Positions 44,753-52,787 of a stretch of 64,000 nt of DNA are shown here, piece by piece. Both the position numbers and the translations under genes were made by a program. The notes beneath the pieces are model-generated. The model searched no databases, was not told where the DNA came from, and worked only from the letters and a program-made list of their open reading frames with translations. The stretch spans positions 992,001-1,056,000 of the forward strand of contig NZ_LS483369.1 of assembly GCF_900475315.1 (NCBI RefSeq), read 5' to 3'. Position 1 is the stretch's first letter; each line of letters opens with the position of its first letter. This stretch comes from Neisseria cinerea (GTDB lineage Bacteria > Pseudomonadota > Gammaproteobacteria > Burkholderiales > Neisseriaceae).

Positions 44753-46480
44753 TTACGCTTTCGGGTTTTCGCGCATATGTGGCGGCAGGACCATTTCGTC
44801 CAAACCTTTGCCGTTGCCGACCATAGGCAGCACGTTTTGTTTCTTATCGGTCAAGAAGTCGATAAATACCAGACGGTCTTTTTGTTTGACCGCTTCCAAC
44901 AGCGCGCCTTCAACATCGGATTTTTTGTCCACGCGGATGCCGATGTGTCCGTATGCTTCCGCCAATTTGACGAAATCAGGCAGAGAATCGAAATAGGTTT
45001 CCGATTCGCGGTTGCCGTAGTACAGCTCCTGCCATTGGCGAACCATGCCGAGATAGCCGTTGTTGAGGGTAACAACGTTTACCGGAATGCGGTATTGGAA
45101 GCAGGTGGACAATTCTTGGATGTTCATCTGAATCGAACCTTCGCCGGTAATGCAGAACACGTCTTGATCGGGGGCGGCAAGTTTCGCGCCCATCGCATAC
45201 GGCAAACCTACACCCATCGTACCCAAGCCGCCGGAGTTAAGCCATTGGCGCGGGCGTTCGAACGGGTAATATTGCGCCGCGAACATTTGGTGTTGCCCTA
45301 CGTCCGAAGTAATGATGGCGGAGTTGTTGGTGATTTCGGCAAGTTTTTGCACGACGTATTGCGGTTTGATGATTTCGCTGTCGTTGTCAAACCACAGACA
45401 GTCTCGCGAACGCCATTCTTCGATGCTTTTCCACCATTTGTCTAAAGAATCGGACGCGGGAGTCGTATCTTGTTTACCCCACAAGCCGATCATTTCGGTC
45501 AACACATTTTTCACGTCGCCGACAATCGGAATATCAACTTTGACACGTTTGGCGATGCTGGACGGGTCAACATCAATATGAATGACTTTTTTGGCTTTTT
45601 CAAAGAATTTGGACGGAACGGATACGACACGGTCGTCAAAACGCGCGCCTACTGCCAACACGACATCCGCGTTTTGCATGGCGAGGTTAGCTTCGTAAGT
45701 ACCGTGCATACCCAGCATACCCAAGAATTGTCGGTCACTTGAAGGATATGCGCCCAGCCCCATCAGCGTACCGGTACACGGTGCGCCCATCATGCGGACG
45801 AATTTTGTCAGCTCTTCCGAAGCATTGCCCAATACCACGCCGCCGCCGAAATAAACAACCGGACGTTTGGCAGAAGCCAACATTTGAACGGCTTTTTTAA
45901 TCTGCCCGATATGACCTTGAACAACGGGTTGGTAAGAGCGGATAAAGATATCTTCCTGCGGATAGCTGAATTTCGCCATCGCCTGAGTTACATCTTTAGG
46001 AACATCAACTACAACCGGACCGGGACGGCCGCTGGCGGCAATTTGGAATGCTTTCTTGATGGTCTCGGCAAGCTCGTTGACATCGGTTACCAAGAAATTA
46101 TGTTTGACGCACGGACGGGTAATGCCGACCGTATCCACCTCTTGAAACGCATCCGTACCGATAAGCGAATTGCCGACTTGTCCGCTGATAACCACCATCG
46201 GAATCGAATCGCTGTATGCAGTGGCGATGCCGGTCAGCGCATTGGTAACTCCCGGACCGGAAGTAACCAGCGCGACACCGACTTTACCGCTGACGCGCGC
46301 ATACGCATCTGCCGCGTGTACCGCCGCCTGCTCGTGTCGGGTCAGAATGTGCTTGAATTTATTGAGTTGGAAAATAGCATCGTAGATTTCGATGACTGCG
46401 CCGCCCGGATAGCCAAAAACATACTCTACGCCTTCAGCTTTGAGACTTTGCACTATGATTTGTGCACCTGATAATTGCAT
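44753..46480 (-). CDS. ilvI: Acetolactate synthase large subunit
   Basis: Thiamine-diphosphate enzyme making acetolactate or acetohydroxybutyrate, first step for valine/isoleucine. The protein is 575 aa. The catalytic Glu is in [17 protein letters not shown], the FAD-binding middle domain has [20 protein letters not shown], and the TPP/Mg site is [27 protein letters not shown]. The ribosome site AAAGAGG is just before the ATG. A 38-codon cysteine-rich ORF ends 11 bases upstream and may be a regulatory leader. Confidence 0.97.
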   Translation of the reverse strand: [575 protein letters not shown]

Positions 46481-46491
46481 AATGACCTCTT

Positions 46492-46608
46492 TTATATGGT
46501 TTCAAACCAATAGGGACGAACTGCTTTACCACAGCACCTGTAATGCAATTCCGCCAAGCAGCGATTTAGGGTACGCGCATTGAGGGAACACGGTAACAGA
46601 CAGACCAT
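46492..46608 (-). CDS. Possible 38-aa leader peptide upstream of ilvI
   Basis: The ORF runs from ATG at 46608 to TAA at 46492 and ends 11 bases before ilvI. It starts MVCLLPCSLNARTLNRC and ends AVRPYWFETI. It contains five cysteines, including a CC pair, six leucines, one valine and one isoleucine. It has no clear Shine-Dalgarno. The end of the ORF holds the palindrome TGGTTT-C-AAACCA (plus strand). Its size and place suggest a translated leader, possibly for attenuation, but composition does not clearly match an ilv attenuator. Unproven. Confidence 0.4.
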   Translation of the reverse strand: MVCLLPCSLNARTLNRCLAELHYRCCGKAVRPYWFETI

Positions 46609-46874
46609 CCAATCAATTGGGAAGAAACACAGAGTTTATGAAATGAAAGAGCGTCAACGATAACGCAAACTGAAGATTCAGGCAAGGAAAAATCTTTTAC
46701 TTTTTAACATTAAATATCTGTAAAATTATTATATTATGATTTATATGAATTTTTATAAATCAGAGAAACAGCAAACAACTACATTGTTGACATTTCACAC
46801 TCCCATACCGAATACAAAGAACGTACATTACCCCCTACTTTAACAGATTAACCATTCTTTATTTAGCAACCTTC
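46609..46874. other. AT-rich ilvI upstream region
   Basis: No gene found. On the minus strand a TATAAT-like -10 within AATATAATAAT (about 46728-46736) may serve ilvI. ATTGTTGACATT near 46783-46794 matches the ATTGT-NN-ACAAT palindrome with one mismatch. Confidence 0.4.
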
Positions 46875-47021
46875 ACAGTATATTTCCGGAGGTATTTTCA
46901 GATTGCGTCTGCTAGACAGGTTGATTCAATTATACGGAAACAGATAGGATTAGATGATTATAGATACAAAACCACATGAACACCTTATCTGCTTTGACTG
47001 TGATTCACGGTACAGGATACG
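46875..47021. repeat. Diverged copy of the integrase-side end of the island (scar)
   Basis: This stretch aligns along its length with 56700-56859: both contain TATTT-CCG-AGGTATTTT-CAGAT, TCAATTA, the perfect GATTAGATGAT and then the 31-bp repeat at similar spacing. It lies outside the present element, so it looks like the remnant of an older related insertion. Confidence 0.6.
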
Positions 47022-47052
47022 ATAGACAAAAAAATAACCGCTCTAAAAGCGG
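47022..47052. repeat. Left direct repeat of the island (attL)
   Basis: Identical over 31 bases to 56860-56890. It contains the hairpin CCGCT-CTAAA-AGCGG and a seven-A run, which equals the tRNA-Leu terminator read on the minus strand. Confidence 0.88.
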
Positions 47053-47121
47053 CAGGGTCTCTCTCGAAATGAAAGCATATCATACTGATTTAAATATATT
47101 TTATTTTTAGGCAAATCAATA

Positions 47122-47146
47122 ATACCGTAAAAAATACCGTAAATTT
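47122..47146. repeat. Left copy of a 25-bp integrase arm-like repeat
   Basis: Identical over 25 bases to 56728-56752; both contain two TACCGTAAA units. They lie on opposite sides of the att core in the excised circle, as arm sites for a tyrosine integrase would. Confidence 0.7.
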
Positions 47147-47276
47147 GTCAAAGTCAAAATTTTTTAGGGGCGGTTTGTGGCATTTCTGCCAAGCTGTGAA
47201 ATATGGGCACATTGTAACATCGGCAATCATGCGCCGCCGCCCCGTATAAAAAAACAGTATATATATATAAAAATCA

Positions 47277-47375
47277 CTTGTTACCGTTGTTACTCTTGTT
47301 ACCGCTTCGCAATATTATGATTTTAATATTTCTTTTTGCGTTTTGCGGTAACAAGTCGGTAGCAACCGTAACAAC
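47277..47375. repeat. Left iteron cluster (origin-like)
   Basis: Direct units CTTGTTACCG at 47277-47286 and 47295-47304 with TTGTTAC at 47287 between them; then a roughly 40-base AT-rich spacer; then inverted units CGGTAACAAG (47346-47355), CGGTAGCAAC (47357) and CCGTAACAAC (47366-47375). Layout and motif match the right cluster at 55285-55398. Confidence 0.75.
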
Positions 47376-47458
47376 TCTTTCCCCGTTTTCCGCCTGTTTT
47401 TCGGCTTTTCCTATGCCGTGATAGCCTTTTTCTTTCGTTTTCCTGCTTTCCGATAGCG

Positions 47459-47482
47459 TAAAAAGCCGCCTTTCGGCGGCTC
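47459..47482 (-). terminator. Terminator of the helicase gene
   Basis: 7-bp stem AGCCGCC / GGCGGCT with a GAAA tetraloop on the minus strand, followed by a T-run; just past the helicase stop. Confidence 0.9.
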
Positions 47483-47488
47483 TCTGTA

Positions 47489-49245
47489 TCAATCAAGTTC
47501 CAGCGGCTCAATGATTAAATAATGGCGTATCGGCTTCTTGTTCACTTTGATTTGGTGCTGGTAGCCGTTTTTGGACGGCTTCAAGCGTCCTTTTTCCGAT
47601 AGTACCTTACACACGGTATGAATCGGGAACGATTGGGCGATTTCTTCTCTAAACACCAGCGGCAGGATGTAAAACTCGTCATTGCCGCCAACCTGCACTT
47701 TAAAGCCTGCATGCCCTTTGCCTTTACCTCCTGTCATGGTGTATGGCGCGTCTCTTTCGCTCCACGACAGGAAGCGCGGGGAATCGGCATATTGTGCGAT
47801 AAAGTCGTCCAACTGGCTGCATATCGCTTCTGCTTCGCGGTCTCCTGTGCCGTTCTCTTCCAGCCATTCGTGAAAGCACTGCATAACCCCCGCCCCGCCT
47901 GCCTTTAATCCTGTGATGGGCGCGGCATATTCTAAAACGGCGGCTAAAAGGGTAAAACGGCGGGCTATCCTCCGTGCCTGCCCTTCCATAGGCGGCAAGG
48001 CTTCAAGGTATCGGGCGCGTGTTGCTTCTATGGTTTCGGCGGCGGCTTCTTTGCCGTCTGAAAGGATTTGGCGGATAAGGGCGCGCCCTGCCGTGCCGTA
48101 TTTCTTGGCGGCTGCCCTGTTGATATGCTCCGACAGTTTCGCGCCGTCTGTGAAGCCGTGCAGCGTGTCGTATATGCCGTGTTTGGCTTCTGCCTGTATA
48201 TCGGGCAATCGGGCGCGGTTGCCTGCCTTCCATTGGGCGCGGTCTCCGATTAGGCTTTCGGGGTTGGTTTCGCCCGTTGAGAGTATCAAATTGCGCCATG
48301 TCTTTTGTTTGCGGTTGCCACCGTCTTTCGCGCCCTGTGTTTTCGATATGCCGTTAATCACGCTGTAAACCATTTGGGGGATTCTTCGCGGATCTGCGGT
48401 CTGTCCGATTTCGTCCAGTGCTAAAAAGCCGTCGTTACGCGCTAAGGCGGCATTCTGCAAACCTAATGCGGTAGTGTCCCAGTTGCTTTTTGTGGCTTCA
48501 TAGCTGCCCCATACGCTTAATGCAAGGTTGGCGGCTGTGGTTTTGCCTTTGGACGAACTGCCTGCCAAGTGTACGCCGCCGCCCTCTTCGTGCAGCAGTG
48601 CCAAGAACGGCGCGGCAAGGCTCAAACCCAATGCAAGGCATAAGCGGCTGTTGCCCTCTGCGTATCGGGCGGCTTCCTGCCGCCATTCTTCAAGGCTGCC
48701 CGATTCCGTATAGCCCTCCCTTTGGCTGGTGTCTCCGTTGTATAGATGTTTGCGCCCTCTGCGTTGATGGTTTCGCCATTGGGCAGGATATAGGCGTTGC
48801 CGTGCCAGCCTGCGCGGTCGGTAATGGTGTAAATATCGCCGCCGCCCTGTGTCTGCAAATAGTCGGAAAGCCGCTCACGCTTAACCTTGCCTGATAGGAT
48901 GTCTATACCGTACTGCCCCAATCTTGCCCAGCACTGCCCTGTTACGATTTCGCCTTTGGGGATGGCGGCGGTTTTGGTTCGCCGTGTGTTAGCGTCCTGC
49001 CAGCGTATCACGCGGTAATATGCGCCGTCGTTGTCCGTGCCCCTGCCTATGATGTCAATGGGGGATGACAGTTTTACCGGCGTGGCTTCCTGCATGTTGC
49101 CCTCCCTGTCGGTCTTAACGCCGATATACCACACGCCCGCGCCGTCCACGTCGTAACGCGGTTGTGCAAACGGCGCGGCAAATTCCGACATATCGCCCAA
49201 CGGGGCGGTTTCTTCTGCGAAATTCGGCTTTACATCTTTACACAT
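47489..49245 (-). pseudogene. DUF927 (P4 alpha-type) replicative helicase, broken by a frameshift
   Basis: Two overlapping frames together encode one DUF927 protein of about 585 aa. The upstream part starts MCKDVKPNFAEETAPLG (AGGAG 11 bases before) and holds the DUF927 core, ending with GGGDIYTITDRAGWHGNAYI and ILPNGETINAEG. It then runs out of frame near 48700-48750. The downstream frame continues the domain with GSLEEWRQEAARYAEGNSRL, which is encoded upstream of its first start codon. It then has Walker A AGSSSKGKTTAAN and Walker B FLALDEIGQ. One extra base in the AAAGGGAGGG stretch would fuse them. A sequencing error or programmed frameshift is the alternative. Confidence 0.8.
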
Positions 49246-49363
49246 AGTGTTAAAATCTCCTGTATGGGTTTGGTTGCCTTTCGCGGTTTTCCGCGTTTGG
49301 TTTCCGCTTGATAAATAATCCATTGCCGCCTACAAATGCCGCCTGTTTTTCAGACGGCATTTT

Positions 49364-50446
49364 TTACGCCTTGCCGCTGCGTTTGCGGTCGTTCAATTCG
49401 TCCAGCGCGTCATAGCCTGCCGTGCCGCTTATCCAGTATCGGACGGCTATCCCGCCGCTTTGGGCGCGTTTTGCCAGGCTTAATGCCGCCGTTTCCCCTA
49501 CGGGGCGCGGTGCGTCGTGGTCTGCGATAACGGCAAGCTCTTTAATGCCGTCTGAAAGCTCCAGCCGCTTCATGCCGTTTGCGCTTAGGGCGGCGCATAA
49601 GCCCCAATCATAGGCGTTGAACAGCTCACGCGCGGCTAAGGCGGTCTCTATGCCCTCCGATACCATCAGCCGCCCGTTTTCGGGGACGGGGAACAGATAA
49701 ACCGCCCCGCCCGTCATCGCGCCCTGTTTGCGGCTTCGCATTTTCTTGGCGGGCAATGCTTCGCCCGTTTGGGGATGGGTAATGCGCGCCTTCCGCCATA
49801 TCTGGGCGTGTATGCCGTCCTCTCCGTATGGTTTGGGATAGGCGGGCTCAATGTAGGTAATGTGCAAACCGCATAATCCGCCGCCGCGCGTGGAAGCTGC
49901 GATTGCCGCGTGGAAACGCCCGATGAACAGCGGTTTGCCGTCCTCCCCCTGCGTCCAGTATTCCATTGCCGCGTGATGGCGGATGTTTTCGGGAAGATAT
50001 GCCGCGTTTAAGCCGCGTGATTCCCAATACTGGACAACGGGGCAATCGGGCGTTAACGGCCCTGCTTCGTCCCATAATGCGGCAAGTTTGCCGATATGGT
50101 CTTTTTCGGGGCGTGGTTGAGGCTGTGGGCGCGTTGCCGGTATCGGTAAGGGGTTTGCCCCGTACATGCCTAAAATGCCCGAAACCTGCTTTAATGCCGT
50201 CTGAAAATCGCAACCTAGAAAGTGCATAACCAAGCCGAAACCGTCGCCTGCGCCGTTCTCCCAATGGGTGCAAATGAATGTGCCTTTGCCGTCTTTGTCG
50301 TCGTATCTGAAGCGGTCTTCGCCTCCACACGCGGGGCAGGGCTGGTGTTTGTTGCGTAAAAACTTAGGGCCTATGCCGATGGCGGCGTGTATCTCCTGCC
50401 AGCGGTAACGCGCGGCGGCTTTGATGTCTTGGTAAGTCGGTTTCAT
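49364..50446 (-). CDS. P4-type DNA primase (zinc ribbon + Toprim)
   Basis: A 360-aa primase of mobile elements. The start giving MKPTYQDIKAAARYRWQEI overlaps the stop of the 73-aa gene upstream (ATGA), so translation is probably coupled. The zinc ribbon is CPACGGEDRFRY with a later CTHWENGAGDGF, using DDKDGKGTFIC. The Toprim_3 core is RLMVSEGIETALAARELF (Glu) and ELAVIADHDAPRPVGETAA (Asp-x-Asp). With the DUF927 protein it would make the split version of the P4 alpha primase-helicase. Two uptake sequences lie inside the gene. Confidence 0.88.
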   Translation of the reverse strand: MKPTYQDIKAAARYRWQEIHAAIGIGPKFLRNKHQPCPACGGEDRFRYDDKDGKGTFICTHWENGAGDGFGLVMHFLGCDFQTALKQVSGILGMYGANPLPIPATRPQPQPRPEKDHIGKLAALWDEAGPLTPDCPVVQYWESRGLNAAYLPENIRHHAAMEYWTQGEDGKPLFIGRFHAAIAASTRGGGLCGLHITYIEPAYPKPYGEDGIHAQIWRKARITHPQTGEALPAKKMRSRKQGAMTGGAVYLFPVPENGRLMVSEGIETALAARELFNAYDWGLCAALSANGMKRLELSDGIKELAVIADHDAPRPVGETAALSLAKRAQSGGIAVRYWISGTAGYDALDELNDRKRSGKA

Positions 50447-50664
50447 TTTTCCGCCTCCTCCGATACAGGCTCTAACACAACACCAGCCATCGGGTCGGTC
50501 TCCCATATCGCGGGCGTTTGCGGCTGCGTCTCAACAGGGGGCGGAATATCCGCCGCGTGGTTTTCGGGGGCGTGGTGCGTCATGCCTGCAAAGGCAAAAC
50601 CGAAAATCAGGAAAACCGCCGCTCCTGCATATGACGTTTTGCGCGGTCTGTTGTCTTGTCTCAT
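50443..50664 (-). CDS. Small single-helix membrane protein, unknown
   Basis: A 73-aa protein. A basic N-terminus (MRQDNRPRKTS) is followed by one hydrophobic helix (YAGAAVFLIFGFAFAGM) and a Pro/Glu-rich tail. The ribosome site ACAGGAG is well placed. Its stop overlaps the primase start. It is not recognised. Confidence 0.7.
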   Translation of the reverse strand: MRQDNRPRKTSYAGAAVFLIFGFAFAGMTHHAPENHAADIPPPVETQPQTPAIWETDPMAGVVLEPVSEEAEK

Positions 50665-50819
50665 GGCTTTTTCTCCTGTGCCAATGTTTGGAATAAGCCT
50701 AAACCCGAACCTTCAAACATATATAAATCAATGTGTTATCTAAAACATAGGTTTGAGTCTGCCCCTGCTGCCTAAAAATAGGCGGCATGGCGGTTTAGGT
50801 TTTGATGGGTTTTAAAGGG

Positions 50820-51086
50820 TCAGACAGCGGGGACTACTTGATAGCTTGCCCATGCTTTAAAGTCGTCGCCCGCAATGGCGGCAATAAAGGACAGACAGGC
50901 GGAAACGGCGGCGGCGCGTGTGGGGTAAATCCCCAGACGGCGGGCGGTGCATGAATATGCGTCAGCGTCGTAATGGTAGGCGGTAGGCTCGTGAACGATG
51001 GCGCAATAGCTTTGCGCTTGTGTGTAAACGGCTTGAATGTTTTGAGTTTGGTTTGATGGTGCTGCTTGAGAAAAATCGCGTTGCAT
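50820..51086 (-). CDS. Small accessory protein, unknown
   Basis: An 88-aa protein with ribosome site TAGGAG nine bases before the ATG. It is tyrosine/alanine-rich (AYHYDADAYSCTARRLGIYP) with a compact helical end (AAAVSACLSFIAAIAGDDFK). No membrane segment is certain. It lies between the terminase small subunit and the 73-aa gene. It is not recognised; similar short ORFs are seen in Neisseria prophages. Confidence 0.65.
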   Translation of the reverse strand: MQRDFSQAAPSNQTQNIQAVYTQAQSYCAIVHEPTAYHYDADAYSCTARRLGIYPTRAAAVSACLSFIAAIAGDDFKAWASYQVVPAV

Positions 51087-51437
51087 TTGGAATGCTCCTA
51101 ACTGTTTGAGATTTGAGAATGCCCGAAAAGGGGGCGGTGCTCTCTCCTGCAGTTAGTCAGGCGTGGGCGTTGCCGCTACCACACACCGCCATAACTTGAT
51201 ATGCCGTCTGAAACCTTGAACAGACTGCAAACAACATAGGGGAAATGGCGATAAAAAAATCCCGCAAGCCGTGCGGAATTTCGGCTAACTGTATTTTAGA
51301 GAGAAACCGCAATCTAGTTTCTCAATCCCGATTTGTAAATACTTTTCAGACGGCATTTTTACAAGCCGCTGATTCCATTGCCTATTAAATAGCGTTATAC
51401 CGCGTTGCCGTGCCGTGCCGTGTCGGACGGTTTGGCT
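51087..51437. other. Gene-free stretch downstream of the terminase small subunit
   Basis: No gene found. It holds two uptake sequences (51203-51212; 51345-51354), the terminator at 51253-51278, and a second hairpin GAGAAAC / GTTTCTC (51301-51307, 51317-51323). Confidence 0.6.
51253..51278 (-). terminator. Terminator downstream of the terminase small subunit
   Basis: Stem CCGCA / TGCGG (51262-51266, 51272-51276), with seven A's on the plus strand giving a T-run on the minus strand. Confidence 0.72.
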
Positions 51438-51998
51438 TTAGATTTTGTCCAGTGCCGTAACAAGCAAAACGGCAAAATAAACCTTGTCAGGGTCTTTACC
51501 CGTAACGGCGGCTAAGTCTGCAAGGGTTACCGCGTCCCATTTGCCGCCATCCGTTTTAAGGGCTAAATCTAAGATTGCTTTCTTCTCTTCTTCTGTGAGT
51601 GAATCAACAATGGATTCAATACGGCTTTTCGGCTTTTCCTGTATTTCCGCCTCTGCCTTGATTTCCGCCTTATCCACCAGCAAGCCCAGCATTTTTGCCT
51701 TGCCCATCGTTGCCGATACCGCCGCGCTGCTTTGCGGCGTGGGGGCTGCCAGTGCTGCCGCCCGTGCCTGCTCCAGTTCGTGCAATAAGTCGTCCACCGT
51801 TACCCTGTGCCGTTGCCGCGCCTCTGCCTTGAGATCGTCCACCATCGCGGAAATATCAGGGGATTGAAGCAGCTTATAAGCCTCGTTCGTTACCGTTTCG
51901 GGCTTCATGTTTTCGGCGTTGTAGGCTTGGCGGTATGCTTCGCTTGCATTGCCCGTTTCTACATACAGGCGGGCGAAATGCTCTTGTTTCGGGGTCAT
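51438..51998 (-). CDS. Terminase small subunit-like protein (TerS)
   Basis: A 186-aa protein. The N-terminal Terminase_2-type helix-turn-helix reads MTPKQEHFARLYVETGNASE then AYRQAYNAENMKPETV, followed by AYKLLQSPDISAMVDDL, the usual layout of small subunits that recognise phage DNA for packaging. The middle is alanine-rich and probably oligomerises. The C-terminal 60 residues (SRIESIVDSLTEEEKKAILD) are acidic and helical. There is no large subunit next to it. It overlaps the HTH gene upstream by ATGA. In a satellite it could redirect a helper phage's packaging motor. Confidence 0.82.
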   Translation of the reverse strand: MTPKQEHFARLYVETGNASEAYRQAYNAENMKPETVTNEAYKLLQSPDISAMVDDLKAEARQRHRVTVDDLLHELEQARAAALAAPTPQSSAAVSATMGKAKMLGLLVDKAEIKAEAEIQEKPKSRIESIVDSLTEEEKKAILDLALKTDGGKWDAVTLADLAAVTGKDPDKVYFAVLLVTALDKI

Positions 51999-52249
51999 GC
52001 GTCATGCCTTTCCGACACCAGCGAAAACCGCCCGCGCTTCACGGTTTCGCCAAATTGGTTTTGGATTTCTTCCATTGTGGTAACGATGTTATGCCCCGCT
52101 TGGCGAAGCTCCATAATGCGCGTGTTGTAGCCAAGTATCCCCATTTGGGTAAGCTCCCATGATGTAACGCTGCCCTGCCTCAATCGGGCTAAAATGCGCT
52201 GTCTTTGATTTGGCGTTTTGGGCTTGTCGTTGGTACAATCATGCTTCAT
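51995..52249 (-). CDS. Small winged-helix (HTH) protein
   Basis: An 84-aa protein with NQRQRILARLRQGSVTSWEL followed by TQMGILGYNTRIMELRQAGH, a winged-helix pattern common in small phage regulators, ending with an acidic/basic tail. The ribosome site AAGGGGA is upstream. Its stop overlaps the TerS start (ATGA), so the two are translationally coupled. It probably helps control packaging or element genes; the function is not known. Confidence 0.8.
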   Translation of the reverse strand: MKHDCTNDKPKTPNQRQRILARLRQGSVTSWELTQMGILGYNTRIMELRQAGHNIVTTMEEIQNQFGETVKRGRFSLVSERHDA

Positions 52250-52311
52250 CGTTGGTTTCCCCTTTCCGCCGCCTAAATGTCCGTTTTGGCGGCTTTGTTT
52301 TGCCCGATAAA

Positions 52312-52527
52312 TTAACCCGCCTGCTCTTCGCGTTTGGCTGCCAGTTTGCCGATATAGTCGTCAATCTCACTGGAAAGCCAGCCTACGACGTTTGCGGATA
52401 CTTTGAACGGGCGCGGAAAATCGGGGCGGTGATGGCGGCTTTTAGTATTGCCCCAATTCCATACAGTAGAACGGCTCACGCCTAAACGCTCGGCTACCTG
52501 ATTAACACGCAATACTGATTGATTCAT
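52312..52527 (-). CDS. AlpA-family excisionase/regulator
   Basis: A 71-aa MerR-like DNA-binding protein of the AlpA family, which in P4-like islands activates or excises the element. The start giving MNQSVLRVNQVAERLGVSRS has AGGAG at good distance; a longer frame upstream (34 codons) is not supported. The helix-turn-helix LRVNQVAERLGVSRSTVWNW is followed by RPDFPRPFKVSANVVGW and the helix LSSEIDDYIGKLAAKR. It is the first gene of an AlpA-HTH-TerS operon, preceded by repeats that may be operators. Confidence 0.87.
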   Translation of the reverse strand: MNQSVLRVNQVAERLGVSRSTVWNWGNTKSRHHRPDFPRPFKVSANVVGWLSSEIDDYIGKLAAKREEQAG

Positions 52528-52596
52528 GCTTTCGCTCCTATTTGGTTGTGTTGGTACGGCGTGCATTATGGAAAATCCGCCTATTGCGTGATAGTC

Positions 52597-52704
52597 ATGA
52601 AAACGGTTTTTTTGCCTCCCTTTTTGCACAATGTGGAAAAGCCTTTTATTCCACGTTTTCGCATGATGTGAAAAATCTTTTTTTCGTTATGTTTTCGTAT
52701 CATG
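52597..52704. repeat. Imperfect tandem repeats upstream of alpA (possible operators)
   Basis: Units starting ATGTGGAAAAGC (52631) and ATGTGAAAAATC (52666), each ending with GTTTTCG-C/T-AT-ATG-type sequence (52653-52668 and 52689-52704 match at about 14 of 16). A weaker third unit begins near 52597. They cover the region where the alpA promoter must lie. Confidence 0.5.
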
Positions 52705-52733
52705 CAAAAACGCGCCCGAAATAGGCGCGTTTC
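52703..52733 (-). terminator. Terminator of the 244-aa gene
   Basis: Stem AACGCGCC / GGCGCGTT (plus-strand arms about 52709-52716 and 52724-52731), A's/T's on both sides. Confidence 0.82.
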
Positions 52734-52787
52734 TTTGTTTACTGCTTGCTGTTTCGGCGGTATATTCCGCCGCTAAAGTTGGTTGTT

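Noticed and set aside
47274-47511. Short open frames of 62-72 codons at the left end of the island
   Set aside because: They run through the iteron cluster and the helicase terminator, so they are unlikely to be translated.
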